Numbered from the stretch's first letter, positions 1 through 7,429 are shown. The stretch is DNA of 17,033 nt from Candidatus Hydrogenedentota bacterium (GCA_013349485.1 DUZM01000034.1:1-17033), one strand, 5' to 3'. Notes: generated from the sequence alone by a model not told the origin. A program made the numbers and translations.

Positions 1-393
1 CCTTTCCGACGCAAGGAGGATTGGCATGAACGGCTGAACGCGGCACAAGTCGAACAGGTTCGTTCGCGTAAGCGCGATCGAGTTAAGCAAGGGCAATTTG
101 CCGTCTGCCCGGCCTGCATCATACGCATCAAGGCCGGCCGCGGCGATCTGGGCGTCCGGCGTGTCAATAGACAAGGGTTTGGCTGTAACGCTCTGGACTT
201 CCCGCACCATGTTTGCCATGAAATCCGGTGTGCGGAGGCCTACATTGACGTCAATCCACCTGGCGCCAGCGTCATCCTGCATCTTCGCCAGGGCTTTGAT
301 GGCGTCGAGGTCGTATGCCGCAAACAGCTTGTTTGTCGAGGGCACAGAGTCATTGATCGATTCACCGATAATCGCCAGACCCTCAATGGCCAC
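1..393 (-). CDS. Methyltetrahydrofolate methyltransferase, pterin-binding domain (partial, C-terminus beyond window)
   Basis: The 131 residues visible are the N-terminal half of a dihydropteroate-synthase-like TIM barrel of the type that binds methyltetrahydrofolate and exchanges its methyl group with a corrinoid protein (AcsE/MeTr, MtvA, or the pterin module of MetH). Supporting sequence: the opening IIGESIND (residues 8-15), the WIDVNVG strand (46-52) and LSIDT (74-79), whose Asp77 matches the conserved Asp of the pterin pocket. The barrel continues through PLLNS (101-105). The start is GTG at 393, preceded by an AGGAG Shine-Dalgarno about 8 bases upstream; no ATG fits better. It lies 21 bases after the stop of the homocysteine-binding gene and is read with it. 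Folate-binding MeTr is much more likely than true DHPS because of the corrinoid neighbours. The C-terminal half is not visible. Confidence 0.87.
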   Translation of the reverse strand, partial: MAIEGLAIIGESINDSVPSTNKLFAAYDLDAIKALAKMQDDAGARWIDVNVGLRTPDFMANMVREVQSVTAKPLSIDTPDAQIAAAGLDAYDAGRADGKLPLLNSIALTRTNLFDLCRVQPFMPILLASER

Positions 394-414
394 GGTTCCT
401 CTCCTTTCCCGTCT

Positions 415-1317
415 TCACAAACTGAGCCCTGTCGCGTTCCGTGCCGCTGCCGCGATTGCCCGGATGTGGTCCGGGCCTGTGCCGCAGCAACCGCCTAGTA
501 TGTTTGCCCCAGCATCGATAAGGTCGGGTACATATTTGGCCATTCCTTCCGGAGTCTCGGGAAACACATTCTTGCCGTCTTCGAGTTTGGGCAAGCCCGC
601 ATTCGGCTGTACGATGATGGGCACGTCGGGACCCGCGGCGGCGCGCATCTCCCGTACGATGCCCACCATGCCCGCGGGGCCTTGGCCGCAGTTTGTGCCG
701 ACGATCGCGGCGCCGGCATCAAGTGCCGCGCTCACCGTTTCGCTCGGCGAGACGCCCATCATGGTCCGATACGAGCCGTCGGGCAACGCGTTGAACGTGA
801 ACGTGCACAGCACGTCGAGATCGGTTCGGTCGCGAGCCGCACGAATCGCCAGGCACGCCTCGTCGATGGCCGCCATCGTCTCGACCACACAGGCGTCTGC
901 ACCGCCCTTTTCGAGGGCGGCGGCCTGTTCGCCAAACGCCTCGTACAACGCTTTCTCGGAGACTTCGCCTGTCATCAGGATCTTGCCGGTCGGGCCGATC
1001 GAAGCAAGCACGTGTCGGTCGGGGCCGGCGGCCCTGCGCGAGATGGCGGCTGCGGCTTCATTGAGTTCCGCCGCGCGGGCGGCGAGGCCGAAATGCTCGA
1101 GCTTGAACCGCGACCCGCCGAAGCTGTTTGTCATAATCATGTCGGCGCCGGCCTCGACGTAGCTGCGCGCCACATCGAGCACGTCGTCGGGCCTGTCCAC
1201 GTTCCACAATTCGGGGCATTCACCGGCCCGGAGGCCCTTTGCGGCGAGAAACGTACCCCACGCGCCATCTGAAATAAGCACGGATTTGGCTTTGAGCGTA
1301 TCGGATATAGTGTTCAT
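415..1317 (-). CDS. Stand-alone homocysteine S-methyltransferase (MetH homocysteine-binding module)
   Basis: This is a 300-residue pfam S-methyl_trans/BHMT-type barrel that activates homocysteine thiolate on zinc for methylation, cytoplasmic. The three zinc cysteines of the family are present: Cys210 in GTNCGQGP, and Cys277-Cys278 in LGGCCGTGP. The N-terminal SDGAWGTFL (17-24) and TNSFGGS (63-69) blocks are typical. The length equals the homocysteine module of MetH without folate, cobalamin or reactivation domains, which are separate genes here. The frame is open to 1383, but I start at ATG 1317, which has GGGAG about 7 bases upstream; the longer start would lie inside a strong hairpin. The likely methyl donor is the corrinoid protein encoded upstream. 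A different thiol acceptor cannot be excluded from sequence. The MeTr gene follows after 21 bases. Confidence 0.88.
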   Translation of the reverse strand: MNTISDTLKAKSVLISDGAWGTFLAAKGLRAGECPELWNVDRPDDVLDVARSYVEAGADMIMTNSFGGSRFKLEHFGLAARAAELNEAAAAISRRAAGPDRHVLASIGPTGKILMTGEVSEKALYEAFGEQAAALEKGGADACVVETMAAIDEACLAIRAARDRTDLDVLCTFTFNALPDGSYRTMMGVSPSETVSAALDAGAAIVGTNCGQGPAGMVGIVREMRAAAGPDVPIIVQPNAGLPKLEDGKNVFPETPEGMAKYVPDLIDAGANILGGCCGTGPDHIRAIAAAARNATGLSL

Positions 1318-1352
1318 GCACGTCTCCCGGTAGCCGTAGGCCAAGTAAGAAA

Positions 1353-1400
1353 GCCTCACCGGGCTCAATCCGGCGCGTGCCAAATTAGGCCCGGTGAGGC
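1353..1400 (-). promoter_or_regulatory. Long-stem hairpin between corrinoid protein and homocysteine module genes
   Basis: A perfect 12-base inverted repeat (1353-1364 with 1389-1400, GCCTCACCGGGC and its complement) has a 24-base loop containing a small GGC/GCC inner stem. On the minus strand it is followed by TTTCTT, a weak T-tract. It could be a leaky intrinsic terminator or an RNA-processing or stability hairpin that lowers expression of the two downstream genes relative to the two upstream ones. The structure is seen; its function is inferred. Confidence 0.55.
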
Positions 1401-1412
1401 GGCTTCACGGTC

Positions 1413-1427
1413 GGGGCGTCCCGCCCC
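1413..1427 (-). promoter_or_regulatory. Compact GC hairpin after the corrinoid protein gene
   Basis: A perfect 6-base stem, GGGGCG/CGCCCC, with a 3-base loop lies 25 bases beyond the corrinoid gene stop on the minus strand. No T-tract follows. Together with the hairpin at 1353-1400 it makes a double structure in the 135-base gap, consistent with protection of the upstream mRNA 3' end or partial termination. Confidence 0.45.
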
Positions 1428-1452
1428 AATTCCTGAGTCTGTGCGTATTGCC

Positions 1453-2121
1453 TCAGGCAGACTGGGCCAGAAAATCGAGGGCCCCCTGCGGATCGGGAGA
1501 ATAGGCGTCGGCGCCGATCTTGTCGGCGAATTCTTGCGTCAGCGGTGCGCCCCCTACGATTACCCTGATAGCGGGATCCGCTTCTCTCAGCATGGTGACG
1601 GTTTTCTCCATATTAACCATGGTGGTGGTCAAGAGGGCGCTCAGCCCGACCACGCAGCCGGGGTTCTTCTTTACGGCCTCGACGAATTTCTCGGGCGACA
1701 CGTCGACGCCCAGATCGATGACTTTCCAGCCGCCGCCTTCCATGACCATGCAGACCAAGTTCTTCCCGATGTCGTGAAGGTCGCCCTGGACGGTGCCGAT
1801 AACGAACACGCCCCGATGTTTTGCCTCGCCACTCGAGAAAAACGGTTCGAGATGGGCCATGGCCGCGGACATGGCTTTGGCGGCCATCAGCAAGTCCGGC
1901 ACGAATACCTTGTTCTCGCTGAAGAGGTGGCCGACATTGCCCATACCGATCATTAGGGCTTTCTCGAGGATGTCGTTCGGCGGCACGCCGTCATCGAGTG
2001 CTTTCCTGGTCAGTTCGTCTGCGCCGTCTTCGCCCTTCATATCCGGCGGGTAGGGCGAAGCTGCGTTCACCTTGCCGCGTTGGATACAGTCAGCAATCTG
2101 TTTCAGAAGATCTTCCGACAT
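1453..2121 (-). CDS. Corrinoid (B12-binding) methyl-carrier protein, MtaC/MtbC/MtvC type
   Basis: The 222-residue protein has the two-domain layout of methyl-carrying corrinoid proteins: a helical cap (about 1-95, including LEKALMIGMGNVGHLF and VPDLLMAAKAMSAA) and a Rossmann cobalamin domain (about 100-220). The base-off signature D-x-H-x-x-G is intact at Asp114, His116 and Gly119 (GDLHDIGKN); His116 should be the lower cobalt ligand. The matching GLSALLTTTM (159-168) and VGGAPLT (189-195) blocks surround the nucleotide tail. Start ATG 2121 has AAGGAG about 9 bases upstream; the frame extends to 2157, but that would overlap the upstream gene end and lacks a ribosome site. It shuttles the methyl group between the URO-D protein and the homocysteine and folate modules. 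No corrinoid reductive activator (RACE) gene is in the window. Confidence 0.95.
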   Translation of the reverse strand: MSEDLLKQIADCIQRGKVNAASPYPPDMKGEDGADELTRKALDDGVPPNDILEKALMIGMGNVGHLFSENKVFVPDLLMAAKAMSAAMAHLEPFFSSGEAKHRGVFVIGTVQGDLHDIGKNLVCMVMEGGGWKVIDLGVDVSPEKFVEAVKKNPGCVVGLSALLTTTMVNMEKTVTMLREADPAIRVIVGGAPLTQEFADKIGADAYSPDPQGALDFLAQSA

Positions 2122-2153
2122 GCTTGATTCTCCTTCCCGATCAAACCGAGGCC

Positions 2154-3236
2154 TCAATACGTGCCCAGTTCAAGACCTTTCTCCACGAAATACCGGTAAC
2201 TTTCATATTCCACCTGATTCGGAATCGAATGATCCGAATGCAGGATGTAGCCGTTCTTGCCTTTAACCACGGGTATTTTGCCCTCGAGCTCACGGTCGAT
2301 AACTTCCCTATTATTCGTATAGAGGGTCCTTACGTCAATTCCACCCATTAACGAGAGCCGGTCGCCGTAGTCTTCGTACAACTGCAACAGGTCCATGCCG
2401 GCCTTGACCTCGATCACCTGAAGACAGTCGACGCCCGCCTCGACGATCCCCGGTACCAACGGCGCGATCATACCACAAGAGTGCATGACCACGGGCAGGC
2501 CCTTGCTGTGCGCGTAGCCGACCGTGGCCGTGTGCGCCGGTTGAATCAGTTCCCGATACATGTCGAGCGATATGAAGGGACGCCCTTTGAATCCCATGTC
2601 CTCGTAATACCAAATCCCGTCCGGATAGCCCTCTTCGGCAAACAAAGTCTCCTGGAGATCCAGCGTAAGCTGCGAATACGTCTGCACCATGTCCCGGACC
2701 CAATCCGGATCCGTCGCCGCCCCCATCAGCATGTATTGATGCCCGCAGACGGGATGCATCAACTCGAACACGTTCACGCCGCTCCAGCAGAAAAAACGGT
2801 CGTGCTCGGCAGCCAGACGTTTCACGTCGCGGTACGCCTCGAACCCGATTCTGTTCCGCGTGGGTTTGAGAAAAGGTTTGATGTGCTCTTCCCACCCGGC
2901 CTGATCCTTGACGAGGAAATCGACGTGTTCGGGGGTCCCTTCATGGAGCTTGTGGGTTCGGAGCAGCGCGCCGTTGCCGTCACGCGTCAGCACGGTTTCC
3001 TCGGTTTCCTCGACGACCTCGGGCTTGAAATCGGTCTTCGCCACCAAATTGAACGGCCAACACAGATTCAAATCCAGCCCGAAATGGTCCTCGAAAGACT
3101 CGTCTTCCTGGATATGACCCTCGTCCGCCCATTTCTTATGGGTATCGCCCCAGAAATGTTCGAACACGCCAATACGGTCCACGGGTTTGCGGCGGAGCAG
3201 ATTGCCGATCCGCTCGATGCCCGTCATCACTGCCAT
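2154..3236 (-). CDS. URO-D-fold corrinoid methyltransferase (MtaA/MtbA/MtvB-like)
   Basis: This 360-residue protein belongs to the uroporphyrinogen decarboxylase superfamily, but its place beside a corrinoid protein indicates methyl transfer rather than haem synthesis. In MtaA/MtbA-type enzymes zinc is held by H-x-C and a later Cys. Here H-x-C is present (His252, Cys254 in VMHSCGMI), but at the expected C-terminal position the sequence is ILHSDHSIP (His333, Asp335, His336) with no Cys, so the third ligand may be His or Asp. Other family blocks are YYEDMGFKGRPF (210-221) and LMGGIDVRTL (296-305). Start ATG 3236 has AGGA 9 bases upstream; ATG at codon 4 is an alternative. It is the first gene of the minus-strand cluster, with 32 bases to the corrinoid gene. 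The substrate (methoxy compound, methylamine, methanol or other) cannot be read from sequence. Confidence 0.88.
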   Translation of the reverse strand: MAVMTGIERIGNLLRRKPVDRIGVFEHFWGDTHKKWADEGHIQEDESFEDHFGLDLNLCWPFNLVAKTDFKPEVVEETEETVLTRDGNGALLRTHKLHEGTPEHVDFLVKDQAGWEEHIKPFLKPTRNRIGFEAYRDVKRLAAEHDRFFCWSGVNVFELMHPVCGHQYMLMGAATDPDWVRDMVQTYSQLTLDLQETLFAEEGYPDGIWYYEDMGFKGRPFISLDMYRELIQPAHTATVGYAHSKGLPVVMHSCGMIAPLVPGIVEAGVDCLQVIEVKAGMDLLQLYEDYGDRLSLMGGIDVRTLYTNNREVIDRELEGKIPVVKGKNGYILHSDHSIPNQVEYESYRYFVEKGLELGTY

Positions 3237-3653
3237 GAAACACTATCCTTGTCTTTGCAGGGGTGCGTGAGTGCGAACGCGGCCTGGCCCTGGCCGGCGG
3301 CCCGGCGATTGCTCTCGTTACGCCGAAGCCCCGCTAGCCGCCGGCGAACATGCTTTGTGTCGAGGACACCCCCGAAATGCGACGTATACTACACAAACTC
3401 GACCCAAAGAACAAGACGGCCTTTCTGGAGACATTGCTTGGCTTTTCTCACGGGCTTCGGACAGCTCAGATGACGGTTCTTGAGAAGCAGCTTGGCCCCT
3501 CCAAAGTCTCCTGGGTTCGCGCCATGCGCTCAGGAAAGGGTACGATTCAAGAGCCGCTTTGACAAAAATGTTGACTATCCATGCCCAAGTGTCTACGCTG
3601 TCGCGGTTGTAGATCCGAATCGAGCGGCTATTGGAAGCAAGGGGCGGAACGGT
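3237..3653. other. Divergent intergenic region between the two URO-D genes
   Basis: The 417 bases separate divergently read genes. It holds a 9-base inverted repeat (GCCGGCGGC at 3293-3301 with GCCGCCGGC at 3337-3345) that would lie in the 5' leader of the minus-strand transcript, and a promoter-like pair described separately. A 70-codon plus-strand frame (3350-3562) is open but has no recognisable family or clear ribosome site. I saw no cobalamin riboswitch core. Confidence 0.5.
3386..3414 (-). promoter_or_regulatory. Possible sigma70-type promoter for the methyl-transfer cluster
   Basis: On the minus strand TTGTTC (3409-3414) and TAGTAT (3386-3391) are separated by 17 bases; they match consensus at 3/6 and 4/6. 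Transcription would begin near 3379 and give a leader of roughly 140 bases containing the 3293-3345 inverted repeat. The -10 overlaps a plus-strand TATACT, so the direction is uncertain. Confidence 0.3.
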
Positions 3654-4664
3654 ATGACTTCTCGAGAACGGGTGATTCGGACGCTGAATTTTGACAATCC
3701 CGATCGGGCGCCGCACGACTTGTGGGCGCTGCCGAGAGTAACGGCACACCGAAGAGCCGAGGTCGATGAGCTGCTGGCAAGGTTTCCCGGCGATTTTGCG
3801 AGCCCAGAGTTCCGATACGGCGCGTCGAGCCGGGCAAGAGGGGCCGAAGGCGAGGTCGGGCGCTACACCGATGCCTGGGGCAGTGAGTGGACGGTCGGCG
3901 AACCCGGGGTGGTGGGCGAGGTTAAGAATCCGCCGTTGGCCGATTGGCGCGCGCTCGAGTCCTGGACGCCGCCGTGGGAGTTGCTTGACCACGCGGACTT
4001 CAGCAAGGTCGACGCGAGTTGCGCGGAAACGGACAAGTTCGTGAAGCCGGGCACCGAGGTGCGGCCGTTCGAGCGGATGCAGTTTCTGCGCGGCACGGAG
4101 AATCTTTTTATGGATCTGGCGTTGCAGCCCCCGGAGTTTCTACGCCTTCGAGACATGATCCACGAGTTCAATGTGCGCGAGATGGAACTCTGGGCGCAGA
4201 CGGCTGTGGACGGCGTGTCGTTCATGGACGATTGGGGTACGCAGCAGGCGCTGTTGGTTTCTCCGGACCTGTGGCGTGCGCTTTTCAAACCGATGTACCG
4301 GGAGTATTGCTCGATTCTCCGGGAAGCTGGCAAGTACGTTTTCTTTCACAGTGACGGCCATATCGCGGCGATTTATGCGGACCTCATCGAGATCGGCATA
4401 CATGCGGTGAACTCGCAACTGTTCTGTATGGACATCGAAGAACTGGCGCGACAGTACAAAGGTAAAGTGACGTTTTGGGGCGAAATCGATCGGCAACGTC
4501 TCCTCCCCTTCGGCACGGTCGATGAGGTGCGTGAAGGCGTGCGCCGCGTTCGTCGCGCACTGGACAACGGGGCCGGCGGCGTCATCGCGCAGTGCGAGTG
4601 GGGTATCCGGGACCCGAAAGAGAATATCGCCGCCGTGTTCGAGACGTGGCTCGAGGCCCGGTGA
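3654..4664 (+). CDS. URO-D-superfamily protein, divergent paralogue with altered metal site
   Basis: The 336-residue protein opens with MTSRERVIRTLNFDNPDRAP, the usual start of URO-D-family methyltransferase-like proteins. The first metal motif reads H-x-D (His232, Asp234 in FFHSDGH) instead of H-x-C, while a Cys is kept at the C-terminal position (Cys314 in IAQCEWG). MDDWG (191-195) corresponds to the EDMG block of the neighbouring paralogue. Start ATG 3654 has AAGGGG about 9 bases upstream; the frame is open back to 3480, but no site supports that. It is read away from the corrinoid cluster. It may be a second substrate-specific methyltransferase, or a member of the large uncharacterised URO-D families whose reaction is unknown. 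True HemE is unlikely, since its N-terminal RQAGR-type motif is absent. Confidence 0.8.
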   Translation: MTSRERVIRTLNFDNPDRAPHDLWALPRVTAHRRAEVDELLARFPGDFASPEFRYGASSRARGAEGEVGRYTDAWGSEWTVGEPGVVGEVKNPPLADWRALESWTPPWELLDHADFSKVDASCAETDKFVKPGTEVRPFERMQFLRGTENLFMDLALQPPEFLRLRDMIHEFNVREMELWAQTAVDGVSFMDDWGTQQALLVSPDLWRALFKPMYREYCSILREAGKYVFFHSDGHIAAIYADLIEIGIHAVNSQLFCMDIEELARQYKGKVTFWGEIDRQRLLPFGTVDEVREGVRRVRRALDNGAGGVIAQCEWGIRDPKENIAAVFETWLEAR

Positions 4665-4687
4665 CGCGCTTGCGCGAGCGCGGCCTC
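4653..4687. terminator. Hairpin between convergent URO-D and ackA genes
   Basis: GAGGC (4653-4657) pairs with GCCTC (4683-4687), and inside it CGCGCT (4665-4670) pairs with AGCGCG (4677-4682) around a 6-base loop. It spans the plus-strand stop codon and lies 14 bases past the ackA stop on the minus strand. There is no T-tract either way, so if it terminates, it is not a classical intrinsic terminator. Confidence 0.35.
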
Positions 4688-4700
4688 CCCCCTTCCTCCG

Positions 4701-5924
4701 TTATGGATTCTGCCGCAGGTTTTCGACGCAGCGTCTGGTCTGGCGGGCTATGACCAATTCCTCGTTTGTTGGGACGACCAACGCCGCGACTTTGGAATTG
4801 TCCGTCGCGATATTGATCTCGTTTTGCTCATTCTTCTCAGGGTCGATGGTCACGCCGAGGAATCCGGCGTGTTGGAGTATTTTGGCCCGGACAAGGGGAG
4901 ACCGCTCGCCGATGCCGGCCGTAAACACGATAGCGTCCACACCGCCCATGACCATGGCATAGTTGCCGATATAGCTTGCGATGCGATACGTGAACATCTC
5001 GAGGGCCAGCCCGCAGTCCTTGTCGCCCTTTTCCATGCCTTCGATCACGTCGCGGACGTCGTTGTGGCCGCAGATGCCCTTCAGCCCGCTTTCTTTGTTG
5101 AGCGTCTTCTCCGCCTCGTCAACCGTCATGCCGACTTCTTTAACCATGAAGAAGGGTATAAACGGGTCGATGTCGCCGGAGCGGGTGCCCATCATCGTGC
5201 CCGCAAGGGGCGTAAGGCCCATGCTGGTCTCGATGGATTTACCCCCCTGGACGGCCGTGATGCTACACCCGTTGCCGAGATGGCACGTGATGATTTTGAG
5301 GTCTTGGATGGGTTTGCCGAGAATGCGCGCCGCCTCGTTGGCCACGTAGTAATGCGACGTGCCATGGAAACCGTATTTGCGGACGCGGTGTTTTGTGTAG
5401 AGTTCTTTCGGGATGCCGTAGCGATAGGCCTTTTGCGGAATTGTATGATGAAACGCGGTGTCGAACACGGCTACTTGGGGTATATTCTCAAAGATCTTTG
5501 CGCAGGCCCGGATGCCGAGCAGCGCCGGCGGGTTATGGAGCGGTGCCAATGGCACGCATTCCTCGATGCCTTCGATGACGGCATCGTCGATGATGACGGA
5601 GCCGGTAAAGCGCTCCCCGCCGTGAACTACCCGGTGGCCTATGCCGGCGAGTTCGGTTAGGTCTTGAATGGCCCCGCATTCGGCACTCAACAACGTTTTG
5701 CAGATGGAATCGATAGCGGCCTGGTGGTCGGGAATGTCGGCCTCGCGACGGTCCTTCGCGGGACATCGCCCTTTGGCCTGGCGTTCGCACGTACACACGA
5801 TCTCGGCGTCGGGAAGCCCGATCCGATCGGCAATGCCCTTTGCGAGCACGGTGTTGCCGTCGTCGAACTCGAATAGCTGGAACTTAACCGATGACGAGCC
5901 GCTGTTGAGCACTAAGACCTTCAT
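4701..5924 (-). CDS. ackA: Acetate kinase
   Basis: Full-length (407 residues) acetate kinase, which interconverts acetyl phosphate + ADP with acetate + ATP in the cytoplasm. The N-terminal signature LNSGSSSVK (6-14, Asn7) is intact, as are HRVVHGGE (97-104, substrate Arg98), FDTAFH (154-159, catalytic Asp155), GFHGTSH (185-191, His188), TCHLGNGCS (213-221), GTRSGDIDP (246-254, Arg248), TAGIGER (335-341) and the C-terminal TNEEL (386-390). Start ATG 5924 has GGAG 8 bases upstream. It follows pta by 49 bases in the usual pta-ackA order and is surely co-transcribed with it. It would give substrate-level ATP during acetate formation, or activate acetate in reverse. No unusual residues were noticed. 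Confidence 0.98.
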   Translation of the reverse strand: MKVLVLNSGSSSVKFQLFEFDDGNTVLAKGIADRIGLPDAEIVCTCERQAKGRCPAKDRREADIPDHQAAIDSICKTLLSAECGAIQDLTELAGIGHRVVHGGERFTGSVIIDDAVIEGIEECVPLAPLHNPPALLGIRACAKIFENIPQVAVFDTAFHHTIPQKAYRYGIPKELYTKHRVRKYGFHGTSHYYVANEAARILGKPIQDLKIITCHLGNGCSITAVQGGKSIETSMGLTPLAGTMMGTRSGDIDPFIPFFMVKEVGMTVDEAEKTLNKESGLKGICGHNDVRDVIEGMEKGDKDCGLALEMFTYRIASYIGNYAMVMGGVDAIVFTAGIGERSPLVRAKILQHAGFLGVTIDPEKNEQNEINIATDNSKVAALVVPTNEELVIARQTRRCVENLRQNP

Positions 5925-5973
5925 CGAGCTGTCTCCGTGTTTCTATACGTTCATGGGCTCACATTGAGCGCGC

Positions 5974-6969
5974 TCAGTGTCCACGCCGCTGCGCCTGGAC
6001 AACGGTCACGGCAACGACCCCGACGACGTCTTCGACCGCGCAGCCGCGGGACAGATCGTTCACCGGCATGCGGAGCCCCTGGATAATCGGGCCGTAGGCG
6101 TCGGCCCCGCCCAACCGGTGCACGAGCTTGTACGCGATATTGCCGGCGTTGATGTCGGGGAACACGAGAACCCGCGCTTTGCCGGCTACCGGGCTTTCCG
6201 GGGCCTTTTGCGCAGCCACGGCTTCGACCAGGGCCGCATCCACCTGCATTTCACCGTCGACGAGCACGGCCGAACGTTCGCCGAACCGTCCCCCGATGCG
6301 GCTTTGGGCAATTCGCGTCGCCTCGACGACCTTTTGCGTCAACGGGCTCTTGGCCGAGCCCCGGGTCGAGTAGGAAAGCAGGGCCACCGTGGGGTCGATG
6401 TCGAAGTCGATGGCCGACTGGGCCGTGTCGAGCGCTATCTCGGCAAGCTGGTTTGGGTTTGGATTTTCGACGAGGGCGCAGTCCGCGAACAGATAGGTGG
6501 TTTGCCTGGCTACGACGAAAAAGAAACTCGAGGCCAACACACGGCGCGTTTTGAGGATCTGGAGGGCCGGCCTCAACGACTCGCTGGTGGAATGGATCGC
6601 GCCCGCGACCAACCCATCCCCCATGCCTTTGTATAGCATCATGATGCCGTGATAGATGGGCCGGCGCATGAGTTCGTCGGCCTCTTGTTCGGAAACGCCT
6701 TTGGTTTTTCGCATTGCATAGAACTGGCTGGCGAAGTCGTCCCGCCAATCCGCCGTTGCGGGGTTGACGACGGGGAAGGCTCTCGAGCAGCCCAATGCCT
6801 TGAGCTTGGCCGCCACCACCTCTTCTTCGCCCACAAACGTGACGGCTGCGATGCCTTGTTCCTCGACCGCAATGGCCGCGCGCAGGACCCGCTCGTCCTC
6901 GGGCTCCGGCAAGACGATTCGTTTCGGATCCCGTTGCGCCTGCTCGATGATTGCCTCAATAAACCCCAC
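5974..6969 (-). CDS. pta: Phosphate acetyltransferase
   Basis: A 331-residue, short-form Pta converting acetyl-CoA + phosphate to acetyl phosphate + CoA. Diagnostic blocks are RIVLPEPEDERVLRAA (17-32), DGLVAGAIHST (118-128), LLSYSTRGSA (197-206) and the C-terminal VFPDINAGNIAYKLVHRL (269-286) with GPIIQGLRMPVNDLSRG (293-309). The frame is open upstream to 7176, but family length and a strong AGGGGGA six bases before GTG place the start at 6969; the upstream residues look unlike Pta. There is no N-terminal DRTGG/regulatory domain as in long Pta. It leads the pta-ackA operon. A perfect 12-base palindrome (5965-5976) overlaps its stop codon. Confidence 0.96.
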   Translation of the reverse strand: MGFIEAIIEQAQRDPKRIVLPEPEDERVLRAAIAVEEQGIAAVTFVGEEEVVAAKLKALGCSRAFPVVNPATADWRDDFASQFYAMRKTKGVSEQEADELMRRPIYHGIMMLYKGMGDGLVAGAIHSTSESLRPALQILKTRRVLASSFFFVVARQTTYLFADCALVENPNPNQLAEIALDTAQSAIDFDIDPTVALLSYSTRGSAKSPLTQKVVEATRIAQSRIGGRFGERSAVLVDGEMQVDAALVEAVAAQKAPESPVAGKARVLVFPDINAGNIAYKLVHRLGGADAYGPIIQGLRMPVNDLSRGCAVEDVVGVVAVTVVQAQRRGH

Positions 6970-7069
6970 GCCATATCCCCCTGCAATAAACGCGCTTACC
7001 CTCGCGCTTGGCCTGTAACGATAGCATTGCGCCAACGTGGCGTAACACGACTGGCAAACCGGACGGCGT

Positions 7070-7099
7070 ATGATAGCCGACCAAAACGCGACATGGCAA
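7070..7099 (-). promoter_or_regulatory. Predicted promoter of pta-ackA
   Basis: On the minus strand TTGCCA (7094-7099) and TATCAT (7070-7075) are 18 bases apart, each matching the sigma70-type consensus at 5 of 6 positions. This places transcription start near 7063 and a leader of about 95 bases before the pta GTG, and supports rejecting the longer upstream reading frame as the start. Confidence 0.6.
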
Positions 7100-7151
7100 G
7101 CGTACTCATCATCCGTAATCGCCGGGTAAGCATGAGCGAAAAGCGGGGACT

Positions 7152-7170
7152 GACGCAAGCGAGCCGCGTT
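7152..7170 (+). repeat. Dispersed 19-mer, copy 1
   Basis: GACGCAAGCGAGCCGCGTT matches 10938-10956 at 18 of 19 positions; both copies lie in gene-free DNA on the same strand and are followed by diverged but similar text. This suggests a short dispersed repeat family. Confidence 0.45.
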
Positions 7171-7350
7171 CACCATGAACGCGCACCGTCAGGGAGCGAG
7201 ACGGGCCTGTCCCTGCTTCTTCGCGATCAGCGCGTTGGTGCCTAGGGGCATTCAGCAAACATCTGCCCCGACTACTTAGAGCACGCTTAACGTCGGCTTA
7301 CCCGGCGATTACGCATCATCTTGTGCATCCTCTTCCTCCGACTTGACCAG

Positions 7351-7388
7351 GGTGGCACGGTCAAACTCGTTTGGCCGTGTCTTCGTGG
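7351..7388 (+). repeat. Dispersed palindromic repeat, copy 1
   Basis: Starting GGTGGCACGGTCAAACTCGT, this copy matches 8330-8367 over 37 bases with 2 mismatches. Its core is an imperfect palindrome, CACGG..AAAC..GTTT..CCGTG. Both copies are followed within about 15-25 bases by CAGGGAC, so the unit may be about 60 bases long. Confidence 0.7.
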
Positions 7389-7429
7389 CAAGAGCAGGGA
7401 CAGCGGGACTGTTGGGAAAGCCCCGATTA

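Noticed and set aside
98..1162. Long plus-strand open frame of 354 codons
   Set aside because: It is antisense to the folate- and homocysteine-module genes, is Ala/Ser/Arg-rich, and has no family features; it is a shadow of GC-rich codon use.
2481..3473. 330-codon plus-strand frame
   Set aside because: Antisense to the URO-D gene, whose motifs are clear on the minus strand.
3237..3653. Search for a cobalamin riboswitch ahead of the corrinoid cluster
   Set aside because: No B12-box core or matching stem arrangement was found in the leader by eye.
6970..7176. N-terminal extension of pta
   Set aside because: It would add 69 atypical residues, runs through the predicted promoter, and ignores the strong ribosome site before GTG 6969.
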